In this document: positions 1 through 11,320 of the stretch, one piece after another
How positions within the stretch are numbered: the first letter of the stretch is position 1
Layout of the letters: the number at the start of each line of letters is the position of its first letter
Assembly (NCBI GenBank): GCA_022836615.1
Contig: MU405221.1
Coordinates: forward strand, 62,001-126,000
Source of the DNA: Annulohypoxylon bovei var. microspora
Taxonomy: Eukaryota; Ascomycota; Sordariomycetes; Xylariales; Hypoxylaceae
Length of the DNA: 64,000 nucleotides
Direction of reading: 5' to 3'
Notes under the pieces: generated by a model
What the model saw: only the letters and a program-made list of their open reading frames with translations
The model's database searches: none
What the model was told of the DNA's origin: nothing
Position numbers and translations under genes: made by a program

Positions 1-1779
1 TTAAATTTCTAAAATTACTTACGCTATCCGAAGGACCCTTAAATATGAAGGAACATTGTGGAATATGCTATTTATGTTATTTTACTGGAAGTAATATTTT
101 AACACTTCAAGCATGTACACTTGATAACTTACCTGCTAGGCACCTAGATGCTAGTTAATGAATTATAGTTGTACCTCTCGAGTACCTAGGTACTCATAGT
201 TTAGTAGTTCGAAGGTCATGTCATCGGGTGCTGGTTTCGTCCAATGTGAAATTCTAGAAAATTCCTCTTGGGTTACCTTATGAACCTCCCGATGACTCAG
301 CATGAATGTACGCCAGCAATGCCTGTGATGGATCCCCGGTGGTGCAATTTCTACCAAAACCCTCGATAAGTACAGCTCTTTGTACATCAATATCTAGGCA
401 GGTACCAAGATAGGTGTCTAGAGATAATTAATACGTAAAGTAAAGCGTGAAAACTCTAGAGCTAGGTACATATAAAGGTGTACTTAGGTACTAAATCTCA
501 AGAAAATAATACTGTAGAGCATCGTTACGATAGCAACGCTGTCTGGATGATTCATGATTTTCTATGTGATCCCAACATCTTCAGGTCTACGGTTGCTAGG
601 GAAGCAGCTTCTGTACCTATTACCTTTGCTCAGCGTCCTCCATCCACTATAACGTCATCGCTCCTTACGCAATACACATGCACAATAGGGCATCACCCCT
701 TTCGACGCGGTAGGAACGTCTATTTAACAAAACAGAGAAGCGGCGCGTGTCTCATGCAAACTTCCCTTCTTCACATCATTTTCCATTCACCAATCTTTCC
801 TTCCCGTCCACACCATTGTCACTTCTACATCGAACCTTCCTTTCTACATCATCTTTTCGCGCACGTTCCTAGAATATTGATCGAGAGATCTTTCGTTATT
901 ATCAATGATTCGACTACGTATTGTCATACGCATCCATCCACGTACCCTTCCTCACATCGCAGTTCATTTCGTCTTCCACGCACACCGTGAATTTCTCGTA
1001 CCGAATTTCATCTGACGAGTTGAAGCACGATAGAACCAGAGCACCCTTCATAACATCATCTCAGAAGCTTATTTACCTACGTGGATACCTTCTGCAAAGA
1101 ATTACCTTCTCTTGATCGAGTTGCCAAGTTCCTCTGGCAACGATCACGCCTAAATTTTCGGACGCGATAATACCTAGGTAAGCACAACGTTGTTTAATTC
1201 ACTACTAATCCCTAACCACGTCCATCATTAACCCCCTCCATCGCCGTTCCCAATCTTTTTCTTTCTTTCTCTTATTTGGAAGGAACATACTATACCTACG
1301 TCACGTAAAACCCGTAGTAGAGTTAAATCTAGAAGTCATCCTCTATCATCAACGTTCACATACCTCCCCACACCCGTCATCCTCAGCGCCGTTCATTACT
1401 TCTACCTTAGGTCATTAATCTTACTTTACTAGGTATTCTACTATTTTAGCAGCAGCACCCAGGTCTCATTCTCGAATCTGAGTTTATACCTCAACACCGG
1501 TCACGTTGAACGCAAGCTGAGGAGTTGATAACCCTATTAGTCGTCAGCGAGATTATCAACACCGTCGGTAAGTAAATTGACCCAAAGTTACCCATTGACA
1601 ATTCTCCTTTATGGCCTTTGACGCCACATTCGCGTGACATCGTCTTGAAATAGGCTTTGCCTAATTCCATAGACGATATCCTACATTCACATCTTAATTT
1701 CTCTTGTTCGGTTATGCAACTACTACTCTATATTATGCCTGCATGAATATCTCAAAGCTAATTAGTCATCACAGTGAAC
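1..1779. other. Intergenic region and probable promoter of the GNAT-like gene
   Basis: I see no supportable gene here. The longest open frame (478-990) opens with GTG and has no recognisable domain. The stretch holds a perfect 16-base palindrome GAGTACCTAGGTACTC (180-195) and further TACCTAGGTA-type motifs (for example near 1171). A CT-rich tract near 1250-1275 is typical of filamentous fungal promoters. The last few hundred bases probably contain the 5' untranslated region of the gene starting at 1780; that is inferred from position. Confidence 0.6.
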
Positions 1780-3448
1780 ATGGCGACGCAAAAGGAGACG
1801 CCGAAGCGTCAGAAGTGGCTAGATGTATATGATTCAGAGACGGGCAATTACATTCCCAATCTTCTGACAGATGACCAATCCCCAGTCGCAAAGTCTCCAG
1901 GTCAAGGTTCAGACCACACAGTCAAAAACGATACCGAACAGCCACAGACGAACGAACATGCATCATCCCCCATGTCAGAATCTGATCAAGACTACGTGGA
2001 CTCAAACGTCATGCCAACTGGAAAGCCTGGTGAACACCCATCATCTACCCATGAAGAGCAGGGTTCAACCCAACTACGTCACAATGTTTATCGAATCTCT
2101 CCAGCATGCCAAGGATCGGCAACTCTTGTCGACACTCCTGAACTTAACTGGGAGGAGAGATTAGCTGCCCAAGCGGCACACGTGCCCAGTCACGTTGACA
2201 AACGACTAGATGGCCAGGAGTCAGTCGCCGATGGCAACTCCCAAGCCACTGCTCCGGAGGAAGACTGGAATTTAACTTGGTGTGACAGGGAAGAACAACC
2301 ATATTACAATGGATCTTACGGTAGCGATGAGTTCATCCCACAGCAATCTAGCTGCCCCGTAGCCTATATCAAGGATTGGATCCAGACAACTCACGAAGTT
2401 GTCGCCGATATCCTTCCCTCGGGTGTCGAAGAGCCTGAGCTGTGCGATGTCAATCCCGAGACTGGTGTCCTCATGAAGCCAATTGAGCACCCTGTTGAAC
2501 TGGGAGGTATGTATATACTTACCCAGGATTAATATATCGATTGCATTGCTAACAAAATGTGATTTAGTCGAGGACAATGTTCCGGGAGCCGAAGAGAGTA
2601 CCGAAGATCGGATCGGTCGTGCAAACCGCAGAGCAGATAGGGTCGCGCAGCTTCAAGCCGCCCTCAAAATCTTAGAACGTGACCAAGATAATACCGAGTT
2701 GAGAAAAAGGGGAGTTCCTATACGCCCTTCCTATCCAGCAAAGGAGACGGTCAATCCACGTGAGATCAGAATTCCGATCCATCTCCGACCGGCTCAGGCA
2801 GCAGATCTGGCACAAATTGTGGCAATCTACAACATGGAGGTCAAGGCAAGTCCCGCAATGCAAGACAAATATCCCGTCGAGCTCAAGGACTTCCTCCAGA
2901 TTTACTACGGTGCTCGTAAGAATGGCTTGCCATTTTTTGTTGCCGTAGAGGGTTGGTACAGTCCTCAAACGGATTCAGATAATGAGCGAGTTGTCGGATT
3001 TGCCTTGATGGACATGGTCAAAAGAGGCATTACAGGATCTTACGCAACACATGCCGATGTCGCCGGCAAGTTAACCATTGTTGTTCATCCAGACTACAGA
3101 CGTCTAAACATCTGTTCAGCGATGCTTGACGCTATCTTTTACTGTTGCTCTCCGATATACACACCTCGACTAGGCTACCAGATCGTCAACCCTACTAGCG
3201 ATCGCCGACACATGAGGCCGAAGCACAATGTTCGGCAGTGGAATTCCATCGACATCGAAGTCAACGTTTCGAGCGGAGTGTGCAAGGAGCATACTCGGAT
3301 TGATCCACGCTATGAGTGGATCTCGAACTACCTTGAGAAGTATTTCCAGATGTCGCTTGTCTCCCACGACGAGGCTCTGTACAGGATCAAGGGTGCGTGG
3401 CTTGACAGACTCATTTTCCGACATGCATGCCGCCCATTGAGAAGCTGA
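1780..3448 (+). CDS. GNAT-like acetyltransferase domain protein (two exons)
   Basis: Exons 1780-2506 and 2568-3448 give 535 residues. The 61-base intron has a GTATGT donor, a TGCTAAC branch site (2547-2553) and a TTAG acceptor, and joining restores one frame. An in-frame GTG six bases upstream is not a plausible nuclear start; the ATG at 1780 has A at -3. Residues 1-300 are polar, rich in Ser, Gln and acidic residues, and look disordered. From about residue 311 there is a GNAT-type fold: an opening strand with LRPAQAADLAQIVAIYN, a central strand GFALMDM, and the acetyl-CoA-binding segment VVHPDYRRLNICSAMLD near residues 413-429. The usual R-x-x-G-x-G/A loop reads RRLNIC, lacking both glycines, so activity is uncertain. 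GNAT enzymes move an acetyl group from acetyl-CoA to an amine; the substrate cannot be told. It lies tail-to-tail with the F-box gene. Confidence 0.82.
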
Positions 3449-4467
3449 AGAATTTCAACCATTGGTTCTTACATGCTGGACTACAGTTGATATGAGTATT
3501 GATTCCGCATAACCCCCGGAGTTGAAGGCATGCCAACTAGCCCCATCAACCCCACCAATTTTCTTTTGTTTTCGCACCACTCTCGACAAGGAGCACCAGC
3601 TATGGCCGCTCCAACGTCTACTTCCGAAGTTACACGAACAATTACTGTTCATCTGAATGCTATCATCAACTCTTGTCAATTGAAACAGACGGTCAGAGGA
3701 ACTGATACGGCCTTTGATAAGTTGAGGAATAGTGATAGGATGGGTTTCGTCTCGTTATTTGCTCATTGATTTCCTCCCTCGGTCTATGGACAGACATACT
3801 GCCTTGTTTTTACCACCGGGTTCAGAATACGCCCACATATAGGCTAAAATTGCACTAATAAACCTGTCGATTGCTATAACATGACGTCATCCCCAGTAGT
3901 TTTGTGAATTTATAAATTTTATGAGAAATAAAAGATTAGGTAATCTAAACTCGCACAGATGTAAATTCTAGTGTTCTTGTGAGGGCTGAATTCGAATCAT
4001 AAAATCGAGAAAACCTTATTATAAAGCAAGGAGCACATACGACCAATTCGTAGCATTGATAGTCGGCATACTGAGATATACATAGGCCCCCCGACTTTGT
4101 GATGTGAATATCCCTATCTCCGGTAAAGACGACGGAGTTAAATAAAAGTCGAGAAAAAAAGGGGGGGTTGGGGGGCAAAAACGCTCAAGAACGTAAAAAC
4201 ATTCGGTTGAAAATGAGAAGTGACTATCGACACATCCAAATGATCTCCTGATGGTGATATACCTATACACCACGCAGCATTCTTTGAAAGACAGGCGCAC
4301 TGTTCTGGGTAGTAATAAAAAAGACGCCGTTAATAACTCCTGTGTGGCCCACGGCATGAAGGCGGATTCCTGCCAAGCAAAACGACCGGGTCTAGCCTGA
4401 TTAAAGCCTCCAACTCCATTGATGTATGTTTATGATGCACCAGTACTCCGCGAAAATGTTGTCGTCG
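3449..4467. other. Convergent intergenic region
   Basis: Space between two genes transcribed towards each other, so both 3' untranslated regions and polyadenylation signals should lie here. The only marked feature is an A-run followed by G-runs near 4153-4178. No open frame with protein-like content was seen. Confidence 0.6.
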
Positions 4468-6474
4468 TTACATGACGGCGCAAGCAGCCGCCACGGTCCG
4501 TGCTCGGCGACGACCAGCTCCTCCCTCCTCGTCTGCGTGTAACATCTGCGCTTCTCGAGCCCGTCGTCTCCGTCGTCTAGAGCCGGCTCCGCCTGCTCCT
4601 GCTTCCTCTATAGCCTGCATATAATCTGCCCACTTCCTCTCTAGTCTCGCGGCAGCAGCAAAGTCGCCCTTCAGGACCCGTTGTGTGTGCTGCTCTACTG
4701 TCTGCTGCCATCCGTAGAAACATTTAAGGCCAATGACCTCAGTCGGGTACGTTGCCGAACTTTCGTGCGGTTGTCTTATTTCGGCATTCCAGGACAATAT
4801 CTCTCGAATTCCGGTCCACGTCACCATTTGGCAATCGTATACAATTAGCTTCAGTCCGATGTGGGGACGTGAACCACGCGTCGATGTTCGGGCTGACCGA
4901 GACCTAACCATAGCCGCAGCCTCCGTGAGGACTAGGTCGCCGATTCGCGTATTATCCATATCTACACTCCTGAGGCTGACGCAGTTCTTCATGATGGGCA
5001 ACATGCCTGTGTCGCTGAGGTGTTCGCAATAACTCACGGAAAGATGCTCGAGTTTTGGAGCGCATGGGGCCTTAGCTAAATGTTGGGAGAGAATATCATT
5101 GCTCAACTCCGAGAGTTCCTCCAACTCCAGATGGGTAAGACGAGGAGTCGAAGCAAGAATTGGTTGGAGGGCCGCGTCTGTTAACGAGGTGCATCCACTC
5201 AGCTGCAAACCTTGTAGGTCAGGAACAAGGTTGCCTAATACAGCTACCGCTGAGCTTGTCAACTGTGAGCATCGGCTCAGGTCCAGGTGTTTGAGCTTTC
5301 TTGGTGGGACTATTGGTCGATCTGTTAGGATATCGATTTCAGGGTCACTACCATGAATCATGGTCTTGAAAGCCTCATCATCAAGATCTGTGCAGCCGCT
5401 CAATACAAGCCGTTCGAGGCTATTCGTCGCGAAGATAGCTTCTGCTACTCCTATATTGTTGAATCCCTTGACTTCTCCGGCTCTTACTTCCCGTAACCTT
5501 GGACACCCAAGAATTACCATCTTGACCCCTCGAGCATCCATGTGCTTACACCACGACACGTTAAGCGTCTCAAGCTGCGGGCAATGTTGCGAAATGATCT
5601 TGCATGTGCTGTTTGTCACAGCTGTCATGCTGGTGAGATTCAAATTCGCAAGTTTCTCGTTAGTTCGGATGAGGTTGTGCAAAGTGTTCCGCTGGAAATT
5701 TCGACATCCCTCCAATGTCGCATTGATTAAATTCTTGCAAGACGTGACAATGACCTCGGCCCGTTTGTAGTGCTCAATCTGGAGGCACCCACGAATATTC
5801 AATTCCTTCACAAAAGGACCCGCCGAGAGTATGATCTTAGCCAAAGCCTCCGCAGGTATTTCCATATAGAATTCGGTAGCATCGAAATGGGTCCACAGCT
5901 GACCGTCGAAGCAGAATTTGTGGAATTCTTTGCTAATACGTGAGATGCAAATGAGCTCTTTCGGTCGAAGATAGGACAATATATGGACTCGAATTTCGTC
6001 GGGCATCTTGGCCCAAAAGTCAAAGGGGAGCTTTCGGACCGTACCGGATCTAGACCTTGTAGCCGCAAATTCGACAGGCAAAGTGGAGGTAGTCGGGTTT
6101 AAATGTGCTGTAGAAACATTGGCGACTTTACGTGCTATGCGAGTTTCAATTCCATCAAACGCAGGGAGCTCGGCGGTCGGGCTACCGGGTATAGAAGACT
6201 GGCCATTCGAGAAATATCCTGGAGTGACACTACCAGAAGGGTATTGTCCAAATGGTGAAGTCGCTGCAAGACTCACGCATGATAAACTACCCTTATTGCC
6301 ATAGGGTGAGCTGGAAGACCTAGCACGGCCAATCTGTTGCAATGAGGGAGAGGAAGACATCCGTTGAATGCCTTGAAGCAACCTCTGTCGACGCTTCTCC
6401 TTAGGGCGGGTTTCTAGTGGCGTTATAGCTGGCAACTCCTCATCAATGGGATCAGGTGGGGTGATGTCAGACAT
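4468..6474 (-). CDS. F-box/leucine-rich-repeat protein with CaaX-like tail
   Basis: A single uninterrupted frame of 668 residues. Residues 1-145 are Ser/Pro-rich and probably disordered, with a basic patch KEKRRQR near 25-31. An F-box follows at about 149-197 (LPFDFWAKMPDEIRVHILSY, then ICISRISKEFHKFC). Cysteine-containing leucine-rich repeats fill about 210-590 (units such as LKHLDLSRCSQLT, LQGLQLSGCTSLT). F-box proteins link to Skp1 in SCF ubiquitin ligases, and the repeats select the target. This is the FBXL/AMN1-like architecture; I do not assign a named orthologue, as its F-box does not look like Grr1. After a coiled-coil-like stretch comes an Arg/Ala-rich low-complexity tail ending in CAVM. 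That fits a CaaX box favouring farnesylation, and human FBXL2 is also CaaX-prenylated, so membrane attachment is possible but inferred. The start ATG at 6474 opens MSDITPPDP. Confidence 0.88.
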   Translation of the reverse strand: MSDITPPDPIDEELPAITPLETRPKEKRRQRLLQGIQRMSSSPSLQQIGRARSSSSPYGNKGSLSCVSLAATSPFGQYPSGSVTPGYFSNGQSSIPGSPTAELPAFDGIETRIARKVANVSTAHLNPTTSTLPVEFAATRSRSGTVRKLPFDFWAKMPDEIRVHILSYLRPKELICISRISKEFHKFCFDGQLWTHFDATEFYMEIPAEALAKIILSAGPFVKELNIRGCLQIEHYKRAEVIVTSCKNLINATLEGCRNFQRNTLHNLIRTNEKLANLNLTSMTAVTNSTCKIISQHCPQLETLNVSWCKHMDARGVKMVILGCPRLREVRAGEVKGFNNIGVAEAIFATNSLERLVLSGCTDLDDEAFKTMIHGSDPEIDILTDRPIVPPRKLKHLDLSRCSQLTSSAVAVLGNLVPDLQGLQLSGCTSLTDAALQPILASTPRLTHLELEELSELSNDILSQHLAKAPCAPKLEHLSVSYCEHLSDTGMLPIMKNCVSLRSVDMDNTRIGDLVLTEAAAMVRSRSARTSTRGSRPHIGLKLIVYDCQMVTWTGIREILSWNAEIRQPHESSATYPTEVIGLKCFYGWQQTVEQHTQRVLKGDFAAAARLERKWADYMQAIEEAGAGGAGSRRRRRRAREAQMLHADEEGGAGRRRARTVAAACAVM

Positions 6475-9146
6475 TGTGGGTTGTGGGCGTTATTGTATTG
6501 TACAAAGCCCCAATAGGGAACAACTTGGGTATTCAACTCAATTGAAAGAATGCCTTCGTAGACAAGGCTACTGCGTGAATAATGAGTGACGAGGTAAATT
6601 GACCAAGAGGGCAGACGTCGTGTGTTCCACTTCCACACTGAGGTGTTATTGTTTGCTACCAAGAACGTCGTTGCGAATGCGGGGGGCTTCGAATCGTCAC
6701 TAAATCGATTAAGATGGCCAGAAAAGGCAACACATTGGATTGCAACCCAGTCAGGGGTGTATGTGTCTTCCTCGCAATTATCAACCCAACATATTTTTGA
6801 TTTCACTTTCTTCCGGTGGTGCTTTCCGGTGGTGCTCCGTTAGAACAATAGAACACTAGATAAACGAGCGTAGGACTAGCCAGCCCTATAGTGAGTTTAA
6901 AGAAGGTGAAGAGGAATAGGAGGTTAGAGAAGAAGGCAGCGAAAGGAGAGAGAAAGAGGGTTCTAAATTGCCCCAGCGATCAGCGGGATAAACTTATTAT
7001 TCGAAGCGGCGGCCGGACTTCCCAATGCGGCCGTGTCAAGTTGGTGAAGTACGAAGTATTTAGTGCTTAGCTGATCTGATCTGACTTCGCTTGACTGGCT
7101 TGACTGGTTTGGCTGGCTGTTTGTTGTCAAAGAACCTGGAGGACAGAGGTTGAAAAAGGAAAGATTCAAATCCAACTCGACTAAGCAAAACCTTCGGGAT
7201 TTAACGTTTAACCTTTACCAAATATACAAACTTAGATTTACCCAGCAGAAAGGCAACTGGGACGGGTATCGATTAGATAGACTTGAAAAGATAACAAAAA
7301 TACCACATGCACCTGAGCAACACCCTACTTTTGTTGGACGGTCTTGATATCGCATGGATTGATGGAAGAAGGGGGAACAAAAGAGGGTTACGCTGACCCT
7401 CGCAAAGTCTTAGCTGACTTGCCCATGTGAGACTCCATATTAAATCAGGGTCGCGCTTGTTATCGTGAAAGAAACGGCCGTGTTATCAAAGACAAAAGAA
7501 AACGTGGGGTGATTATTTCTAGTACAAAGTAGCCCGCTCTGGCTATTAATTATCCCTAGTGGTCGACCCCTCTAAGCCTTCCTACCCTTCTTACAAAGAG
7601 CCCCGCAGCTTGCTTCGTTTAACCCCACTACTCTCGATTTCAATGGAGCAAAACTTGACCCCTGGCCCCTGAGATTCCCGATATTCCATCTACAAATCGA
7701 CGCAATCTACTCCTATTTTGATATTGCTATTGAAATGGTGTATTGAGCTCATTGGGCAAACCTCCTGCACGAAAGGCGATCGTGGTCCTCGTGGCACAAT
7801 CCTAAAAGCCCTTAAAATATTGATGTCGCATTAGACGCCTTAAAAAGGTCGTTCGCTTGCTCGCTGGAAGTTTATGTCTTTACCTTCGCAACTTACACGG
7901 CTTCTCGAACCCGAATGCCAACTGCGCTCTAAGCTTACCTAGTAGTCTAAGTAAAATCAGCCCGTTCTAAATTCGGACCTTTCCTCGTAAGTGCTTTTCG
8001 TCGTACTTTTTCTCAGGGACTTCCAAGTTGTTTACGTGGCTCCACAAGCCCAACCAGCTGGGTTCCAGCCGCTTCCCCCAACCATTGCGAATTTAACGGC
8101 TGACATTCCCTCACCATTGCCGTTCTAGACTTGACCTGTTCGCGTAAATGTTTTAGGAAATTATCCACAGCTGATGCCGCCAGTTGCTAGCCTGCAGTAT
8201 TAAGTTACAGCCGAAAAGAAAGCCAATGGTCCCTTCGTACATCTGCAGTTAAGGGTCCACACACCATCTCGTCTCCAATGTTCGGACCACCATATCTAGT
8301 TGTCGTGTGACACAGACCATCAGGCTCTTAGGCACTTGATCTGACAGAGCTTAATTTTCTTTTATCGGCGCTTGGGAGTCGTACAAAATCAGAGAGTATT
8401 CATGCATTGATTTTGTGTGATGTTAGTATTCTTCGATTTTGAAACTTATATCTGCTCTTCTTGACATTTGTCGATCACGCAAAGTTCCCCGAGCCCATCC
8501 AGGGATTCCCCGCATCTTCCGAAAAGAGGAGACAAGAGATTTAACAAGGGTCTTCTGCTCCTCAAGTCTTTTCATCTTCATATCATCTTACATATGCCGG
8601 GATCTAATAACTACCTAACTAATTTTCGGGAATGATTCATTGTTCAGGAGCTCTCAATGATGAACCAAGACCATTATTCCTCGCAATGTAGGATGAAAGT
8701 ATGAGATAGCAGCATTTTTAAAGGCCGGAAGAATCTGAGACCTGAAAAGATCAAATGGTTGCATTCTTTGATTGATCTGCAGCACTCACGTCTTCCCGTG
8801 CTCGGAAATAGATCGCCTGACTCTGTCACCGTATCACGTTTATACCTAAATAGTTCCCAGCTGATCCACCATCCCGATAACAAACAGAGACAAAGTGTTC
8901 ATTTAGACAAAAATAGGTCAAGTCTTGATAACATATGAAGAGCCGCCTGACTGAAAGATTCCGATCATTTAAAGAAAATGTCGTCAGCATGTGGCCTTCC
9001 GAGTTTAGCTCATGGCAATATGGTTATTTTCAACTCCATGATAACATCTTAAGATGAACTTTTTGACCCCAGCCACACAGCACATAAGGTTTACTATTAT
9101 TCATGATACCAACTACTTGCATCAAGTACAACGACGTTGGTTTAAT
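6475..9146. other. Intergenic region upstream of the F-box gene
   Basis: No supportable gene. The part next to 6474 should hold the promoter and 5' leader of the minus-strand F-box gene. Short direct repeats of TTGACTGG/TTTGGCTGG type occur near 7090-7120. Open frames here are short and have no recognisable domains. Base composition is normal and there is no sign of RIP. Confidence 0.55.
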
Positions 9147-9151
9147 ATTAC

Positions 9152-9351
9152 TGAAGGCAATAGGTCACGATGCGTTGTGTTGTAATATTGTGTGATGTAT
9201 TACGATCTTGTGGTTATTTGTGTTGTGTAAAACGTATAAACTGCCTGTTTCTAAACCTATGCTAAGTGTAGCCTTATATGGCATAAGCCATACAAAGCCA
9301 CACAAAGCCACAAAGCTCCCTTTGACCAGTAAATCCCTTTTATTGCCAATA
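9152..9351 (-). repeat. 3' LTR of the older gag-only element
   Basis: On the minus strand this 200-bp repeat begins TATTGGCAATAAAAGGG, where the first T-A is a mutated form of the TG terminus, and ends GCCTTCA. It aligns with the 190-bp LTR at 62029 along its length. Compared with its partner (10375-10538 plus 42019-42054) I count about 15 differences, all transitions, many of them CpA to TpA on one strand or the other. Confidence 0.88.
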
Positions 9352-9837
9352 CGCTTTTCTGGCGCTAGTGCTATCTAAACGCTATCTAAAAATATTATTT
9401 TCAATCTTGTTGTTGCCTTTTACAGCCCTGTTTTAGCCTTTTTTAGCTCTGTTTGGCCTTTTTTAGCCTTTGTTTGGCCTTTTTTAGCCCTTAGCTACCG
9501 CTATGTGCATTGTAAGGATCTTATTACTGCTCATACTTTTACCTACTCTCGAGGTTCAGTTGGCTAATTATCGTGATAAACCACAGCATATCTTGATCTA
9601 TTTAACGCCCCTACACACGATCCCGCAAATAACTAGTTAGCTTTGCGACTTCGTTGCTTATCCCAGCAACATTCTCCAAGCTTGGTAACGCTCTCCAAGC
9701 TCCAACGCTCTCCATGCTCAAAAGAACACCCGCATCACCTTGGATTTATCTCCTGATTTATTAGCCTCGTGGGCTTTGCTAGCCTTGCTGTTGCTACTGC
9801 GGCAGTTTTGGCGAATGTGTTTAAGCTTTTCGTACTT

Positions 9838-10290
9838 TTAGTATCTTTTGCCATCCTGATCCGTGATGTGGCTATCGCCTTTGCCGGTTGTTTTGCTAGT
9901 TGCTTTGCCGATGCGGCTGCGAAACTCTAGCAAAGTACGCTGCCGAGTAGTCCATTCCTCAGCACCGCGAATAAAACGTGCCCACATCTGTGTATCCGTG
10001 GTTTTATTCTCAGGGCCGCGAATAAAACGTGCTCGAATCTGTGCATCCGAGATTTTATTCTCAGGGCCTGTCAAACGAAGCTCCCTGGGCAGCTTCCACC
10101 ACTCGAATCGTTCCCATCGCAGGTTCGTGTCGTTCGCCGATGAGGGTGAGGGTGATGACGTCGTATCGTCAGGGTTCTCAGCTTGCTTCTCTTTCTTGAT
10201 CGTCAGCTCCTTCAAGGCTTTCTCCAGCCTGTCAACCTGAGCTTTCAACAAGGCAGCATCCCTAGATCCCGATGCCGATGCCGATGCCAT
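9838..10290 (-). pseudogene. Decayed gag of the older LTR element
   Basis: From the ATG at 10290 the frame runs 150 residues and then stops. The N-terminal coiled coil (VDRLEKALKELT) and the block NDTNLRWERFEW match the intact gag at 62301-63161, but most of the central capsid-like region is missing. A motif of the form GPENK-(8)-ARFIRG occurs twice in tandem, evidently a duplication. Just beyond the stop, the zinc-knuckle codons can still be traced, but its cysteine codons have become tyrosine codons and its tryptophan codon a stop, all G-to-A changes. Inactive, and in line with RIP. Confidence 0.8.
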
Positions 10291-10357
10291 CAATCCCCCC
10301 CCTCCAGGCCAAAAGGCCTGAAAACCGTAACCTAATCCCTCGAATAATTACTCAAAA

Positions 10358-10374
10358 CGGAGGAGGTGCTACCA
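10358..10374 (-). other. Primer-binding site of the older LTR element
   Basis: Immediately next to the 5' LTR, the minus strand reads TGGTAGCACCTCCTCCG. This matches the site after the 5' LTR of the young copy (62219) and begins with TGG, as expected for pairing with the CCA end of a tRNA. The implied tRNA 3' end is GAGGTGCTACCA; I cannot name the tRNA. Confidence 0.75.
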
Positions 10375-10538
10375 TGAAGGCAATAGGTTACGATGCGTTG
10401 TGCTGTAATACCGTGTGATGTATTACGATCTTGTGGTTATCTGTGTTGTGTAAAACGTACAAACTGCCTGTTTCCAAACCCATGCCAAGTGTAGCCTTAT
10501 ATGGCACAAGCCACACAAAGCCACACAAAGCCACAAAG
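10375..10538 (-). repeat. 5' LTR of the older element, first part
   Basis: 164 bp matching the corresponding part of the LTR at 9152-9315. It stops abruptly after CCACAAAG, where the giant inverted-repeat element begins; the other 36 bp are at 42019-42054. Confidence 0.88.
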
Positions 10539-10690
10539 ACAGCGGACGATAGTACGAAATCCGCCAACCCGCCTTTTCAATTAAGGTATTGAAATGTATA
10601 CAGTAAAAATATACAGTATATAATAAAAACACACTGTATTAAAAAAGGTATAAGGGATTATAACGCTAAAAAGCGTTATAACGTTTAGTG
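10539..10690 (+). repeat. Left terminal inverted repeat of the giant element
   Basis: Starts ACAGCGGACGATAGTACG. The outer 30 bases contain an imperfect hairpin, GCGGA and TCCGC separated by 13 bases, and the same hairpin is present at the right end. This end keeps more C and G than the interior. Homology with the right copy fades after about 10690. Confidence 0.88.
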
Positions 10691-11242
10691 GATATTTAAG
10701 CAAGGGACGTTTTTTTACATTTATTTCATTTAAATAAGTTTTAAAAAGCTTTTATATTAATACGTTTAAATCAACGAATAAATATATAACAAAGGTTAAA
10801 AATTAATAACGAATTTAATTTATTCGTTAAAAACGGAAGTTAATAAAAAACGTTTTTTACTTAAGTTTTTATAAGATAATATATGTAAAATTTCATTACT
10901 TTTAAAAGTTACGTTAATTATTATTAATTTTATAAATAACATATAACTTTAATTAAAATATAAATATTATACTAAGCTTAAAAAAACATAAAATAATAAT
11001 ATTATAACGTTAAAAATCGTTAACGCCAAAAAGGTGTTATAAGTAAAGCGTATAATAATAATTTATTAAAGTTATTAACATAAATAATAAATAATTAATA
11101 TTAATCGTAAAATAATAAAAACGACGATTAATAATAATAATTATTAATTAAATATTATAAATGAAAGCTTTAAATTAAAATGTAAATGGTAATTATTATT
11201 ATTAAATTTTATCGAGAAATTCGAAAGGTAATAACGGCGGTT

Positions 11243-11243
11243 A

Positions 11244-11291
<48 letters not shown>

Positions 11292-11320
11292 GATAATAAT
11301 AATAATAACGGTAATAATAA
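11243..11320. repeat. AAT trinucleotide microsatellite
   Basis: A nearly uninterrupted run of ATA/AAT units, broken only by ACG at two points. It lies inside the RIP-mutated block and may derive from a less AT-rich repeat or from slippage. Confidence 0.85.

Noticed and set aside
478..990. 170-codon open frame upstream of the GNAT-like gene
   Set aside because: It begins with GTG, has no domain, and lies in pyrimidine-rich promoter-like sequence.
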